Shown: positions 54,001-63,061 of the stretch, piece after piece | How positions within the stretch are numbered: position 1 is the first letter of the stretch | How the letters are laid out: each line of letters opens with the position of its first letter | Made by a program: the position numbers and the translations under genes | The notes under the pieces: generated by a model | Database searches by the model: none | Told to the model about the DNA's origin: nothing | The model's input: the letters and a program-made list of their open reading frames with translations, nothing else | Origin: Echinococcus granulosus | Taxonomy: Eukaryota; Platyhelminthes; Cestoda; Cyclophyllidea; Taeniidae | DNA: 64,000 nt | Assembly: GCF_000524195.1 (NCBI RefSeq) | Contig: NW_020170473.1 | Location: forward strand, 11,897-75,896 | Direction: 5' to 3'

Positions 54001-57000
54001 GGCATCGTTTGATTTTTGAAATTTTCCGCTTCGCACACAAACACTAGTTCTTTTGAAATCTAACTTTTAGTTTAAATGATGAAATGCCAGTTATGTATGA
54101 GTAGTCTCACTTATTCGAAGCCAGTAAACCTAATTGATTGAGTTGCCAATTGGAAGCGAGTCATGTCACCTGTAGGGTCGAATCCGACACCAAATCGATA
54201 GAGGGAGGTGAATAATTACGTCTGCCTGAGCAAAAAATCACACGCTTCTACGCGTTTAGATTTGAGAATAATGTTCACTGTGGGCTGTACTCTTACTACG
54301 CCTTCCACAACTGCTCCCAAGTCGTCGCGATTAATTCGAGCGAAAAAGTCGCAATTAAGCACTTTCAAAAGTCCACTTCAGGCGGCGTATCGCAGACTGT
54401 AGGAGCATTGGATAATACCAGCAATTGTAAGAATAGACAAAATGGGTTAGCAAGCTAATAGATGAGTCGATGTCACTGACATTACACAATTATTCCCTTG
54501 AATAATTTGGTAAATTCACCAACCCACCATATTGCTAAGCTACTGTAATAATTAGATATTGCATTAAGATACTTTCTGGGTTTGTTTTACTTGGTCAAAA
54601 TAGCACCATCTTGTCGCAAAAACTGCCATTTGTCACATGAATGCATTACTGATTTGAGCGTTTTTTTTGGAAAACTGAAGGAATCTCTTCCACTGGATTT
54701 ATTATAAAAGAATATTTTGGACAAAGAAATTTATAAAAGCTACGCCATTGAACCTAATTGCTTTTTATACGCCTTTTTAACGACAGCGGAAGTGAAATAT
54801 TTCACATACCACATCTTGGTAGCGATTAAGTCGCAAACGATGCGTTTTTCCGGGCTCCAAGGTCTCGTTGATGACGATCTCTTCGGTAAGTATCCTTTTG
54901 GCTCCATGGGTTTCATCGTACTCGATGTACTTGTAATAGAGCTTGGAATCCTGTGGTAAAGTTATTTTGTTAATACCTCAGTAGTTTAAGTTGCAATGAT
55001 ATATTTGAACAAAACGGACATTTCAGCCTCCTTTGGCTTAGCTGTTATCCTGGTGTTTCATGTCGCTCTCCCACGTCTTTAGCTATCCAGCTCTTCTGTA
55101 TAATGCCAATAAATGCTACCTACTGAATGGAATATTAAGACTCAAGGAACGGCATTAGTGGCAATAATAGCCAAACTATCTGAAAAAAAACTACAATCCC
55201 GGTTTCATTGGCCACTCATCAAAGCAAAAAGTCATGTAAATAGGGCATCTGTCATGGATATCTGAATCTGTAGATACTCTCTACACCTTTGACGGATCTC
55301 CAATCTAGAATTCCGAAAAATTGCCACTAATTGAGGGTCAGATTTTAACCAATTCAAATGGTTCTTAAAAAACGGCTCAGTAGATAGTCTTGAAAGTGAC
55401 GGTTATATCAAATCCTGGGAACATAATACTCCTCCACCCAAATCATTTCTTCTTCGATGTAATTCGTCTTGCAGAGATCCCTACATTCGAGAATACAAAT
55501 CAAGTCTACAGCGTATGCTACCACTAATAGGCAGCATTATCTCTGTGATACGACCTGATCCTTTTTGATACGATTGATAAAGCCCCACAAAGAGCCATGT
55601 ATTGAAAGGATATTTTTCGTATCGATGTATTTAACAACATGGGATTTTCCGTCTTCGCACTTCCGAGCAACGCTTTGATGCCCCAAGGCATTTGGTCCGT
55701 ACTCATAGCCTTCCAGTCTTTCTTTGCATTAACGGACTACTTTGCGTCTTTTCAAGTCTTTGTGAATGGCTTAGGGGTGCTACAATACATATGTATGATT
55801 ATAACAGGAAAAATTACTAGCCCTAAAAAGTCGATGCACAAAGTTACATCATAAAGTAGCGTATTTTCTTTTTCGTTAGCTCCTGACCCAGGACAAATGA
55901 CGAAGCACGTGACCTCACAGAAGTTTACCTCAAAACACCTTTTCGCCGGAAACACTCACCTTGATAATGATGAAACTTTTGGACGCAGTTCCCTCAGCGA
56001 ACCACAGTAGGCCCGAGGTGACACCTGGCTTGATGGCAAAATCCAGTGCTACCTCTTCTCTCCCCACCTCCGCGTCCAACCGCGGCAGCTTGATGCGATT
56101 GCGAAAATCGTAGCGCACGAAGCCGTTAGTACCCTCAAAGTTCAATACTGAGACGTTAGCCCCCCTCTCATAGCTATAAACATTCCTTCGGGACCGCTTG
56201 AGGATCGTCATCTCTTCATTAGCAACGCTGACGGCGGTGAGGACTCTTCGAGTATGGTTAGTAGGTCCAACGTGGATTCCAGCGGGCGGAAGGGAACTTG
56301 GCAAGACTTGTGGACCGACAAACACGCGTATATTCCCAAAAGCCCATTCACCCTCCGGGGTTGATATAGCGAGATCCATTTCTCCGGTGTCTGGTTTCAC
56401 CACTACCTCCACAGTGGTCCAATCAGAAATACCACCAGGGAGACACGCCTCAGAGATGACATGATTGGCCCATGAGGCCCGCACAATGCCAGAGGCGGGC
56501 TCGTAGTCAACGCGGAGGTGCGGCTCCACAGTGACAAGGTTGAATGGATCTCTTTCACCCACTGTTCTGTCCACGTCCTCCACGAGAAGAAAGTTGAACC
56601 GCAGGTAGACTTCATCTGATGACAGTGATGATAATGGAATTTCAACTGCCTTGTGCTTTCAAATCGTACCCATAGATGGAGTGCTATGGAATCATTTGAC
56701 GAGCTAAGCGTCAATGCCAAATTTGCATAGCTCACTCAGTCACACACACTTGCACACAAACAGATGCAGCGGTGACGTCTTAGCAAATGACCTTGAGGCA
56801 CCAGGCTTGCTGGCTACTCAGGCCAAGCATAAAACCCCACTAATTCCTTAGTATCGACGGTGACTATTAACCAAATGCAAATAGGATACAGATATGCATA
56901 TTCATATTGGCCTTTCTATCGACCACGAAATTAAAAATATTAAACTGACATCTAGCTGCTAGAAGATTAAGCACAGTTCAAAAGTACCAAAAGGGAAACA

Positions 57001-58986
57001 TATATTTTAGCAAGTATAAACGCACTTCTTGGACAGGCGGAAGTATTCCAGGGACAACTACGAGTCTCCACTGGTGTCGGTTGAGCGAAAAGTCCAATGG
57101 TAGAGTACCAAGGGAACATTTCACCCGAGGGCATAATCATTTGGGAGGTGAGCGAGTCATTGCTACTTAAATCCATAGGTGACACATGTGCGAAGGGACC
57201 CCCGTAGGTTGAGTCCAATCGTACAAAAAGGAAGTCGGATCCCACCTCTTCGCCTTCTGCATCGCGCTCAAATCTCAGATCCATTTCTTTATCGAGGAGG
57301 TTGAGATAGCCTGAAAGTTTGAAGCCGAGTGCACCATGTCAAAGGCATTGTCGTTTTAGTGAGTCTTTAGTCAAAGAGCATGCTATGTGCGCTTACGTGT
57401 GTGGCAACGGATAATGCTGGCTATCAATGAATGGTAGAAAAGAGTTGGTTTCTCCATTCCCAAGTGCGAATTGCCATGGCGGAACTTGCGCATGGCCCTT
57501 CCCACTCCGGAAATGGGTACGCTACTATGTCTTGCTGCACCGTGAGAGTAAAAGCGTTTGCGGTAAGGCGCAGAAACATCAATTCATCACTGCAAATTAT
57601 TTCTTTTCAGAATCAGTGTTTACATTGAGTAAGTTTTTCTTTAAGATGGTAGTGTTAATATTCACAAATCTAAAATATGCAATGAGATGAAAAGTTGCAG
57701 ATTTTGATGCAGTGTACCAGCAAAGGCGTAGGGCTTAAATGAAAGGTGACCAATACATAATTCTGGTTTTGGTGTGTCACTGAGAGAATTTGTGCTTTGG
57801 GACGAAAAGTACAACAAAATGAAGTCTTCAAATGGCACATGCTTAATATAAAGACGCAGTTGGTAGCCTCTCATGTTGGGGTCGAGACACTCACGCTACT
57901 AGCCGCTGGAATTTTACTACGCTTGGACGTGGGAGGGGGGGTGTGATGTTCTGCCGGTCATTTTTCTCATAAAACTATGTAGACATGTAGCGCAAGAGCG
58001 CTATTTGTAAACTTGTTTTCAAATTCGTCTCGTACACGATTTGGTTGACTCCGACCACGTAAAAATACTGCAGTGTCCAGAGGCAGTATTTTTTTTAATA
58101 TTTTGGTGACAAAGTGCCCTACCTCATGGTGTTGCACACACATTATACAAATGCACATTTTTCACAAAAAAAGAAATACAAAAGCACAATTAAGTGTAGT
58201 ATAAGCCAGGCATACTGGCATAGAGAGCTTGCCAGCTTTCATTTGAAATATCGACTAACAATCCAGCAACAAGGAGCAGTAGCACTTTGTAGGAGATTAG
58301 ATTCAATGGATTTGCACAAAGTTACAAATCTTCTCGGTAAGTTGCAAAATCACTCATCCTAATGCATAATTAATAAAAAAATCACTCGGAACCCAAAAAA
58401 GACCAGTAGATTTTTCTTGTTCAACTTTTAACGCATGCAGGTGAGAGTTGCGCACAATCGGAGTTAGCAAATATTGCGAATCCTTGTTTTTAAACTCGTC
58501 TCAGTACGTTCATGCAATAAAAAGTCAACCTTTATCAGAAAAATTGAATTTTACACAAACAACAACTGAGAGATTGATCCGCCAAATAAGGGACATTGAC
58601 GTATCAGAAAGTGAAAAAACAAAGCTTTCTCAACAAGTTATGGCAAAATGAAAAGAAAAACTAACAGCTCAAAGCTGAAGAGATTTGGGATTCATGGTGT
58701 TGACTAATTTTGTTGATTGATTACTTCCATAAATAAAAGTTGGGGCTACAGTGGTACTTCCCTCCATCAAAGACTAGGATGATCCGTTATGACTTTATAC
58801 GTCTCCTTACTTAGCACTAATTGGTGACTAAGATTGTTTTAGACGAAAGGAGTGGGAGTGAGGACATGGCTTACGTCCAGGTTCAGCGACCTCCTTCACC
58901 ACATAGTCTCCATATGACGGTTGAAGGAGGAAGAGGAGCAGGGGAAGTAAGTGCAGGAAACTCCATAGAGCTCTACGTTCGTGCAT
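16869..58986 (-). CDS. Laminin-G/EGF transmembrane receptor with intracellular WD40 propeller (neurexin/axotactin-like ectodomain)
   Basis: About 34 exons, about 9.1 kb coding, roughly 3,000 residues. Exons in transcript order: 58986-58875, 57310-57125 (end uncertain), 56615-55960, 54950-54810, 53930-53769, 52897-52566, 49987-49807, 48831-48638, 47730-47537, 47457-47216, 46575-46063, 45170-44961, 44852-44829, 44315-44042, 42622-40860, 40053-39498, 37881-37635, 36490-36318, 35784-35628, 34729-34634, 34513-34283, 33512-33337, 31524-31359, 29626-29534, 28166-27912, 25746-25450, 24668-24622, 22544-22521, 22441-22329, 21000-20847, 20771-20631, 20553-20245, 19084-18752, 17204-16869. All junction phases agree. 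Order: signal peptide, laminin-G domains, EGF, two laminin-G, EGF array, laminin-G, EGF, laminin-G, transmembrane helix, WD40 propeller. The ectodomain alternation is known from neurexins, CASPR proteins and axotactin, which act in cell adhesion and at synapses. The WD40 tail is unexpected for neurexins and could recruit partners inside the cell (inference). Confidence 0.88.
17205..18751 (+). mobile_element. Decayed non-LTR retrotransposon fragment inside a receptor intron
   Basis: On the plus strand, about 17,955-18,129 stays open and reads LNFLNAVCEQNEEATKSE, then CDIFIIVSGDFNLLD before a stop. The hydrophobic strand followed by G-D-F-N is the hallmark of the endonuclease domain of LINE-type retrotransposons. 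Past the stop the same frame reads about 16 more plausible residues. The rest of this intron shows nothing I can assign. Only a relic remains. Confidence 0.4.
22329..22544 (-). CDS. Cytoplasmic linker exons before the WD40 propeller
   Basis: A 24-nt microexon, 22544-22521 (ATNGSVSQ), and exon 22441-22329 (TGNFHPVPPGGASFF, then KSGYVFGQDRQVDITD). Both have strong pyrimidine tracts and donors (CTCAG|gtaaga and GACAG|gtgagg). Phase 0 and then 2 lead into the first WD40 exon. The segment is Gly/Ser/Pro-rich and probably flexible. Confidence 0.8.
22697..22789 (-). CDS. Possible 93-nt cassette exon
   Basis: The acceptor tgtgtgtag| and donor TATTGT|gtaagg bound exactly 93 nt, richer in G+C than its surroundings. 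Adding it between the 47-nt and 24-nt exons would keep phase 0 and read a Cys-rich peptide starting MHCLRRESNICQL. The exon is open in all three frames, and the frame reading ASCPIIAGVYVLLGVVNRR looks more protein-like but does not fit the phases. It may be an optional exon, a poison-free cassette or a chance signal. Confidence 0.35.
22790..24621. other. Receptor intron
   Basis: A+T-rich intron. A lysine-rich plus-strand frame at 23,816-24,076 has no splice or codon support. I see no other coding signal on either strand. Confidence 0.5.
24622..24668 (-). CDS. 47-nt exon joining transmembrane and WD40 parts
   Basis: The acceptor ccaagatcag| and donor TATGAG|gtgaaa bound 47 nt that read LENSLSFPRLPAQYE. 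It is the only segment I found between the membrane exon (phase 1 out) and the 24-nt exon (phase 0 in) that is open and converts phase 1 to phase 0. Its upstream pyrimidine tract (ctctgttctcttttaatttcc) is good. It is the key link in the single-gene model, and it rests on splice logic alone. Confidence 0.68.
25450..25746 (-). CDS. Transmembrane exon with Cys-rich inner flank and two in-frame donors
   Basis: Starts in phase 1 after acatttag|. A Gly-rich stalk leads to a hydrophobic helix (LINPWLAGILVCLLPLISAL), then an inner flank ACWRCKPGFCPCC. The flank's basic residues place it in the cytosol, and its cysteines are candidate palmitoylation sites. Two donors are possible: CTGGCG|gtaagt at 25525 and CTCG|gtatgt at 25450. 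Both leave phase 1, so the choice adds or removes 25 residues (a Pro-containing juxtamembrane insert) without a frame change. Confidence 0.85.
25747..27911. other. Receptor intron before the transmembrane exon
   Basis: About 2.2 kb of A+T-rich sequence between exons ending at 27912 and starting at 25746. No open frame with splice support and no recognised repeat. Confidence 0.6.
27912..33512 (-). CDS. Membrane-proximal laminin-G domain and proline-rich stalk (four exons)
   Basis: Exons 33512-33337, 31524-31359, 29626-29534 and 28166-27912. Motifs: AYVIIKVVPPKLTNLDRMRV, RFMLSDGRFYEIYM, KMHVITLVRNGSRFDWSVDG, NELILGADRK and FNGVLGAFDWNGQLLV. The last exon continues into a Pro-rich and Gly-rich stalk (APPLPFPPLIPPDG, then GGAIVGGAGEGS). 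Phases 0, 1, 1 and 1 agree, and the donor CCTT|gtaagt joins the transmembrane exon to give Ser. Confidence 0.86.
34283..36490 (-). CDS. Laminin-G domain followed by one EGF (four exons)
   Basis: Exons 36490-36318, 35784-35628, 34729-34634 and 34513-34283. Motifs: YMVYDLNPPLKTKVDNVTVG, RNGHIVIDRNGQEY, DGAYHVVSVERKGDRMLV, TTLYVGANK and FHGAIGGLYWNGRYP. Then comes a single EGF (CPADYCFNGGVC ending GSRCEK). The second exon appears to end at a GC donor (GACAG|gcaagc), since only this keeps phase 1 with the next acceptor. This is the LNS-EGF unit just before the last laminin-G domain, as in neurexins. Confidence 0.87.
37635..37881 (-). CDS. EGF modules, third array exon
   Basis: A 247-nt exon finishes one EGF (GPRCE) and encodes two more (CPPGYCQNGGLC and CPPGYCHGGIC) with Gly-rich loops. 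It ends TCDG before the next laminin-G domain. The donor GACGGCG|gtgagt is phase 1. Confidence 0.9.
38727..38801 (+). mobile_element. Possible reverse-transcriptase relic in a receptor intron
   Basis: A short plus-strand frame reads FKLQLTLAAPRTPKYLGVKIT and then a stop. The 'KYLGV' motif is typical of the region after the catalytic core in LINE reverse transcriptases. The fragment is short and the evidence is weak. Confidence 0.25.
39498..40053 (-). CDS. EGF modules, second array exon
   Basis: A 556-nt exon with five EGF modules. They diverge more from one another than those of the preceding exon: CPPGYCLNNGRC, CPEGYCLNGGVC, CSPDYCSGHGTC, CPPGFCHHSGTC and CPPGYCYHGGEC. The acceptor tctccag| completes the Arg and Cys of the last module of the upstream exon. 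The donor TATCAG|gtaaga is phase 0. Confidence 0.9.
40860..42622 (-). CDS. Single exon carrying a tandem EGF array (interrupted by an assembly gap)
   Basis: One exon encodes at least 15 EGF modules. The common unit is 37 residues (111 bp): C-x-P-x-Y/F-C-x-N-G-G-x-C, then P-x-C-x-C, then G-x-x-C. The six cysteines are in EGF order, and no clear calcium-binding D/N-x-D/N-E/Q lead is seen. Several neighbouring units are nearly identical (ENGRPVCDCRGTGYGGSRCD type), which implies recent duplication. The run is broken by 100 Ns at 42289-42388 and by a local frame shift at about 42250-42258. The exon starts at gtcgcag| (phase 1) and ends GATAG|gtaaca (phase 2). Confidence 0.9.
40861..42240 (-). repeat. 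Tandem 111-bp coding repeat (EGF units)
   Basis: About 12 consecutive copies of a 111-bp unit, each encoding one 37-residue EGF module. Copies around 41,500-41,900 are the most alike. The repeat is in frame with the receptor throughout. Confidence 0.85.
42289..42388. other. Assembly gap of exactly 100 N
   Basis: The gap lies inside the EGF array exon. Exactly 100 Ns is a usual placeholder for unknown length, and near-identical 111-bp repeats on both sides explain why the assembly failed. The number of EGF modules is therefore unknown. Confidence 0.99.
42623..44041. other. Receptor intron before the EGF array
   Basis: About 1.4 kb, A+T-rich, between the last laminin-G exon before the array and the first EGF exon. 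Short frames at 42,876-43,157 and 43,623-43,847 are not supported. Confidence 0.55.
44042..45170 (-). CDS. Laminin-G domain preceding the EGF array, with a 24-nt microexon
   Basis: Exons 45170-44961, 44852-44829 (24 nt, AVIIAKGA) and 44315-44042. Together they read SHFTLMILKGRLHLIYSIGG, then ADNRWHRVTFGLDRVKGRFV and LTFGFGG, followed by the closing segment with Cys (LTGCLGGFSTRTDR). They end DRG-like before the first EGF. The microexon is phase neutral (0/0), lies near the loop where neurexin LNS domains take alternative inserts, and could be optional. Confidence 0.83.
46063..47457 (-). CDS. Laminin-G domain and start of the next (two exons)
   Basis: Exon 47457-47216 reads IVDFDGETVIMIDFER, then QYFRVELENGLIKVSTN. 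Exon 46575-46063 continues with the hallmark turn LNDNNWHTLRIRRR, IYVGGPMPEN and FVGEMRNFYWNQYD. It then begins a second domain (EAGDMWLLEFKTKYDGVLAH). All are typical laminin-G strand motifs. The donor GCTCAC|gtaagc is phase 0. Confidence 0.87.
47537..47730 (-). CDS. Divergent EGF-like exon
   Basis: A 194-nt exon follows the laminin-G domain and encodes a Cys-rich module with the pattern CKAPDLRCNREICGGGQC, then FACDCSAS and a final EACNR. Spacing is longer than in the main EGF array, so it is a divergent EGF or an EGF-like linker, in the position of EGF-A of neurexins. The phase is 2 in and 1 out, and the donor CCGTG|gtaagg is strong. Confidence 0.75.
48638..52897 (-). CDS. Laminin-G domain (three exons)
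   Basis: Exons 52897-52566, 49987-49807 and 48831-48638. The first carries a lead segment and the domain start (VVRFDTWDFSVFHSFEIEF, then FEPNGVLFFVG). The second carries VCVELFDGNVYFAYGIGD and TAHRVYVERT. The third carries YTYFGSIDQP and the closing strand with Cys (NFAGCINFIRVND), as in classical laminin-G domains. Phases 2, 0 and 2 agree. The 2.6-kb intron at 49988-52565 holds a G+C-richer island and an open frame noted in the findings. Confidence 0.85.
53769..54950 (-). CDS. Second half of an N-terminal laminin-G domain (two exons)
   Basis: Exons 54950-54810 and 53930-53769 continue the domain begun at 55960 in phase 0. They read DSKLYYKYIEYDETHG, then an ETLEPGKTHRLRLNR segment typical of the laminin-G strand before the 'NDGxWH' turn. 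They end with a NGVIYIGGSDN strand and the FDGSVTV closing strand. The usual Cys of the F-x-G-C motif is replaced by Ser. Confidence 0.8.
55960..57310 (-). CDS. N-terminal laminin-G-like region (two exons)
   Basis: Exon 57310 starts after cttttcag-type sequence (actttcag|) in phase 1 and reads YLNLLDKEMDLRFERD onwards. Its 3' end is unclear: donors at 57125 (CGG|gtgaaa) and 57026 (GAA|gtgcgt) both give phase 1. Exon 56615-55960 (656 nt) reads a beta-rich, laminin-G-like segment (EVYLRFNFLL, then HLRVDYEPASGIV and DWTTVEVVV), a basic cleavage-like site KRSRR, and the first half of a clearer laminin-G domain (FVRYDFRN, then SGLLWFAEG). The donor ATCAAG|gtgagt is phase 0. Confidence 0.75.
57311..58874. 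other. First intron of the receptor gene
   Basis: About 1.6 kb between the signal-peptide exon and the first ectodomain exon. A strong donor-like site (AGTAGC|gtgagt, near 57,893 on the minus strand) follows a C-rich tract and could mark a small optional 27-nt exon, but its frame contains a stop in the needed phase. Confidence 0.45.
58875..58986 (-). CDS. First coding exon: signal peptide of the receptor
   Basis: The chosen ATG begins MHERRALWSF, then a Leu-rich core (LPLLLFLLQP) and a likely signal-peptidase site near SYG/D. The donor GGAC|gtaagc leaves phase 1, matching the next exon at 57310. The frame stays open for more than 200 nt upstream with another ATG near 59,157, but a start there would bury the signal peptide about 57 residues inside, so I prefer this ATG. 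Confidence 0.82.
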
Positions 58987-58999
58987 GGCGAACGCAAGA

Positions 59000-60111
59000 G
59001 AGATAGGACTGTTCCACTCAGATGACAGTGACTGTGTTACTTGATGGTATTCCAAGGCCGAGCTTCTGATATGAGCGTCTATGCGTGAATGCTTGCGAAC
59101 ATGCACGTCGGCGTTCCTACGCCTAATCGTGGAAGTGTGCGTTGGCGCACGCATTGAACATTTCTGTCGCACACGTGCAATGCCTCTCAAATAACCAATC
59201 ACTGCACTCGGGGCGGCACACGCGACACCGGATTGGTGCAGAGCGTGAGAGCCACTGACGAGTCAAAGGTAGATGCACTGATGGCGGTAGTGCTGACTAA
59301 TCACACACCTTGTGTAATCTCTTCGCCCCCGAAGTCGATGACTAACCGATGGCCCCACCATCGTGGTGACCAACGCCCTTGGGAATTGAAGCATCAGCAA
59401 CAACACCTGGCTTTTTTACTTCTAATGCCGCACAAAATTAAAAACTTCACGGCTATCCTATTAGTGGATTCCAACTTTATGCTACGAGCGACCCATGCAA
59501 ACCGCGTTTTAGTCTTGAATTGTGAATCCTGATAAAAAAAATTACAAATATCTAGAGGCCCCTTCCATTCATTTTTCCTCTAAAATATGCGTGGATTCGA
59601 CTTGCCAAAATGTAACCAGCAATGTGCAATCAACTGAAACGTGGGATATGTGCTTCTCGTCAGGAAAACGTAAAGACAACTGCAATATCCCTTGCTTTAT
59701 AACCTAAAATCAATTTCACTTGAAACCATCTTTGCAAAATCAAGTTTTGTTGACCCACCGAATTTAAAAGGTTCTTAAATATGGTAAAATTCTGAAGTAA
59801 AACACTAATCTACAGTTAGCTATTGAATATCAAATTGATGACACCCTAGTAATTTGATGATTTCAAATTTGCAAAATTGTGAAAAGAAATAAAAGTTTGG
59901 GTTAAATTAATTTCTCTTCTTGTAAGCTAGTAATTAAAACCAAATAATTGGAACACATATTCCCTGATTGACCTTTCCAACCCTTAAGACCCATGTGCGG
60001 TGCACCTATTTCCATGGATTCCGTCAGTTGTATGGATCAGCCAACTTCACAACTACCTATCCGACATATATTAGCGTGATTGGTGAATCAAAAAGGTCGA
60101 AAAGTCCCTAC
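59000..60111. other. Upstream region of the receptor gene
   Basis: The first 250 nt upstream of the start codon are richer in G+C and keep the receptor frame open, so they probably hold the 5' UTR and core promoter. I see no convincing TATA box or other named element. The rest to 60,111 shows no supported exon, except a possible short C-terminal piece near 60,036. Confidence 0.35.
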
Positions 60112-63061
60112 CTGGTAGAAAACAACATGGTGAGGCATCTGAGATCCGAGAGCGGTCGTGACGATGTACTCTAAAATGGATCGTATGGCTTCAGCATGTC
60201 GTCGATTAAGTCAATATGGCGAATGCTTAGCATCAATTCCCAAATGATCATCGCAGTGTGTCTTATTAAACAAACGCTCGGATGGCCCCGAATCCCATTA
60301 TTAAACACTAGAGAGTTGAAGCATATACCTAGCTTAAACCCACTTACTCATTTCCCTCGTTTTAATTAAACTCCGGGGGTCATTACTCATCTCTCTCACG
60401 TTGATCGACGTTCAGACGAGAGGTGTTTGCCTCACTTCTGGTTAATGCATTCCAGTGATGAAGCACAAGCGGTCCCAGGGCGAATGGTCCCTGTGTCTAT
60501 TGCAGATTGCCCAATTTTCCGTCAGTATGTTCTGATTTTCTACACCGTACCGAAGAGCGATGTATGCAATGTAATCTCAATGGTTTTTAGGAAAATTTGA
60601 CAACCCCTCGAACACTAGTAAAACGAGCATTCATACGCATGCGCCAGATGGGTTTGGGTGTTTGTATATTCAAATCACCACACTAGTTTAGATAAAACGC
60701 AACTAAAAGACTAAAGAATAAAGTGAACGTACTGCGAGGATGGATGAAGATACGAGAAACTCCTCATTACTCCAATGAAGTGGATATCAAAGGAGTAGGT
60801 AAAGATTAAGGATGCGTAATACTGACAAGTAGTTACTTTATGGGAATGCGTGGACCTTACTTGAAACGCATTACCAAAAAGGCGGCTTTTTAATAAGATT
60901 AAAATTGGCGACTAGCGAAGTTGAAAATGCATTAAATAAAAGCGATAATGAGGAGTTAGAAACGTAATATCTTGCGGTCGACCTGCGAATTCAACTGGAG
61001 TACGACGTCCACATGCATGAGCGGATGCTTACGACATATCACAGGAAAACGTATTAATTATCAGGACACATTACCGTATCAAAAGTGAAACGTCTACAAG
61101 CCATAAGCATTTCACATTATACTTTGTGCCTGTTTCTCCTATCCCCGATATGAACGCTTCAAATCCTTCATATTGAAAGTTGGAGAGGAGTCCTTGGTCT
61201 TCTCTAGAAAATTTCTTCACATAAATGAAGGGCGAAAATAGGTCAAATAATTGGATGGTGGCAGAAAGTCAATTTCTTTCACCAAGTTTGAGGTACCATA
61301 GACAAAAATTGTGGTTAATTAACGGACCACAAAAGCCTGTTACACGAAGGTATCAAGTAAAAACATGTGTGCAAAATTTGCATAAAATTTGAATGATTCT
61401 ATTGTTTATTGCTTTCCTTAAATTAAAGTGCTAATAAACTCCAGTGACTGACGCAGCTTGTATATTCACCAGAAGAAAACCAATTGTATAATTCATCGGG
61501 AAAAAAACTAACAAAGATTGACGTTTTGAAGACAATGATTTAACTGATTATAATAATTCATCCCTTGTATCTCTTCGTCCTACTAATAGTTGAAACAGGG
61601 CTTCTTCCAAATTTTAATTGACACCCATATCAAACGGAGTAAAACCTCGCAGAGTGAGAGTATTTGTTTTCGCTTCAAATGGTGAAACAATTAGCGCTTG
61701 GAGAAGAAAAAGTGGTGCATTTTTAAACAACTTACAAGCCTCTCATTTGGCGACTATTTGGAGCAAAACATGGCAGAACGCCTTGAGAGGTTACTAAAAT
61801 TGTGAAACCCTTAAGTGTTAAGCCAAAGTATCACCAACACTTTAAACAACGGTGTTTCATTCTTATCCATGCTATTTGAAATCTCACACAAGCAACAAAC
61901 TCTTTTAACAGAAAAACAGTAATCTACTGGGGGGGGACCCTTACCTCGTAACCTTATGATATTATGCATATTGAGGTTGAAATTACCTCCTGATTCACAG
62001 AAAGTAGAAATTTTCCAACATGAATGCAGTTTTTTGTTTTGGCTGCCTTCGAAATAGGCACTGTTGCATTTAGTCTGACCGCTGCAGAATTACCAAGGCT
62101 GCATAAGACACCCGAAGTAATGAGTGAAAAAACCTTTAGAGCAAGAACTCCGCCGGGTTCTGCGTCAAAGTATCCAGCTGGTTAGCGGGGTATTTTATCG
62201 AGTGTACTCAAATTAAATTAACCGGTTGCACGCATGCAAATACACACGCAAAGGGAGGGTATGTGTGTTTCCAATCGGACTATTTGACATCGCGTTGTAA
62301 AACTCAAAATCATTGGAATTGGTGTTTTTTTCTTGCGAGAAAAGTGGTGCCCGTTTCCCCGGTTCAAATCAGCATGACGGTTCAAGCCAAGTAGAACGCC
62401 TTAACGCGTTTTTCAACGACATAAGAAGTCTTTTCATTGAATGATTAAAACATATACGAACTTTGAAAAGGCGAGTACATTCAATCCTAGGAATCATCAT
62501 TTCAAATTCCACTGTTAGCATCAGATTCGTTTAACGATTGAACAACAAAAGGTTCTTGATTTCTGAAATGGATGTCAGATCTGGGTGGGAACTGATACTG
62601 GGAAATTGCACTTCACCCCTTACGATCCATCACTCCGGGATGTTTCTATGTGTGGATTTAACAGTGACTGCCTAAAAAATATACCAAAAAGCCAAAAGTT
62701 TCCTTTTGAAAGCAACATTCACTACAGCGTTAACGTTACATGGCTTCGTGGAATGGAGTTTAGACTAGTCAATCCATCTGAATGTCTATATTTCTCCAAA
62801 CATGACTTTCTTTGACAATTTTTGAGACACAGCAATCTACTTACAGTACCAAGTAACCGAGCCTAATTCATTGCACTTCCGTAGATAACTTTATAGAAAC
62901 TGCAATCGCGCATGCTTACATCCAACTGCCAGATGCAGAGGTAATTCGATGCTTCATTGAGAATACCTTCGTAAACGGGTGCAATCTGATCGTGTATCAC
63001 CAACAGACGGTGACTGAAGGACGAACAAATGTTCTTTTCGCTTATACCTTCCATACCGAGG
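60112..63061 (-). CDS. Possible exons of a separate minus-strand gene upstream of the receptor
   Basis: Candidate exons with good acceptors: 63061-62920 (after tttttttctacag|, donor TTGGAT|gtaagc, reading NYLCIWQLD at its end), 62098-61987 (after tcttatgcag|, donor CAGGAG|gtaatt, reading VRLNATVPISK), 61203-61092 (after ttttctag|, ending VKCLWLVD) and 60170-60112 (after cattttag|, donor CAG|gtaggg, reading IVTTALGSQMPHHVVFYQ). The first three all run from phase 2 to phase 0, so exons that go from 0 to 2 are missing from my model. The C-x-W-x-L-D ends recall extracellular CUB-type repeats, but the match is too short to name. It may belong to an upstream gene that ends before the receptor. Confidence 0.3.
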
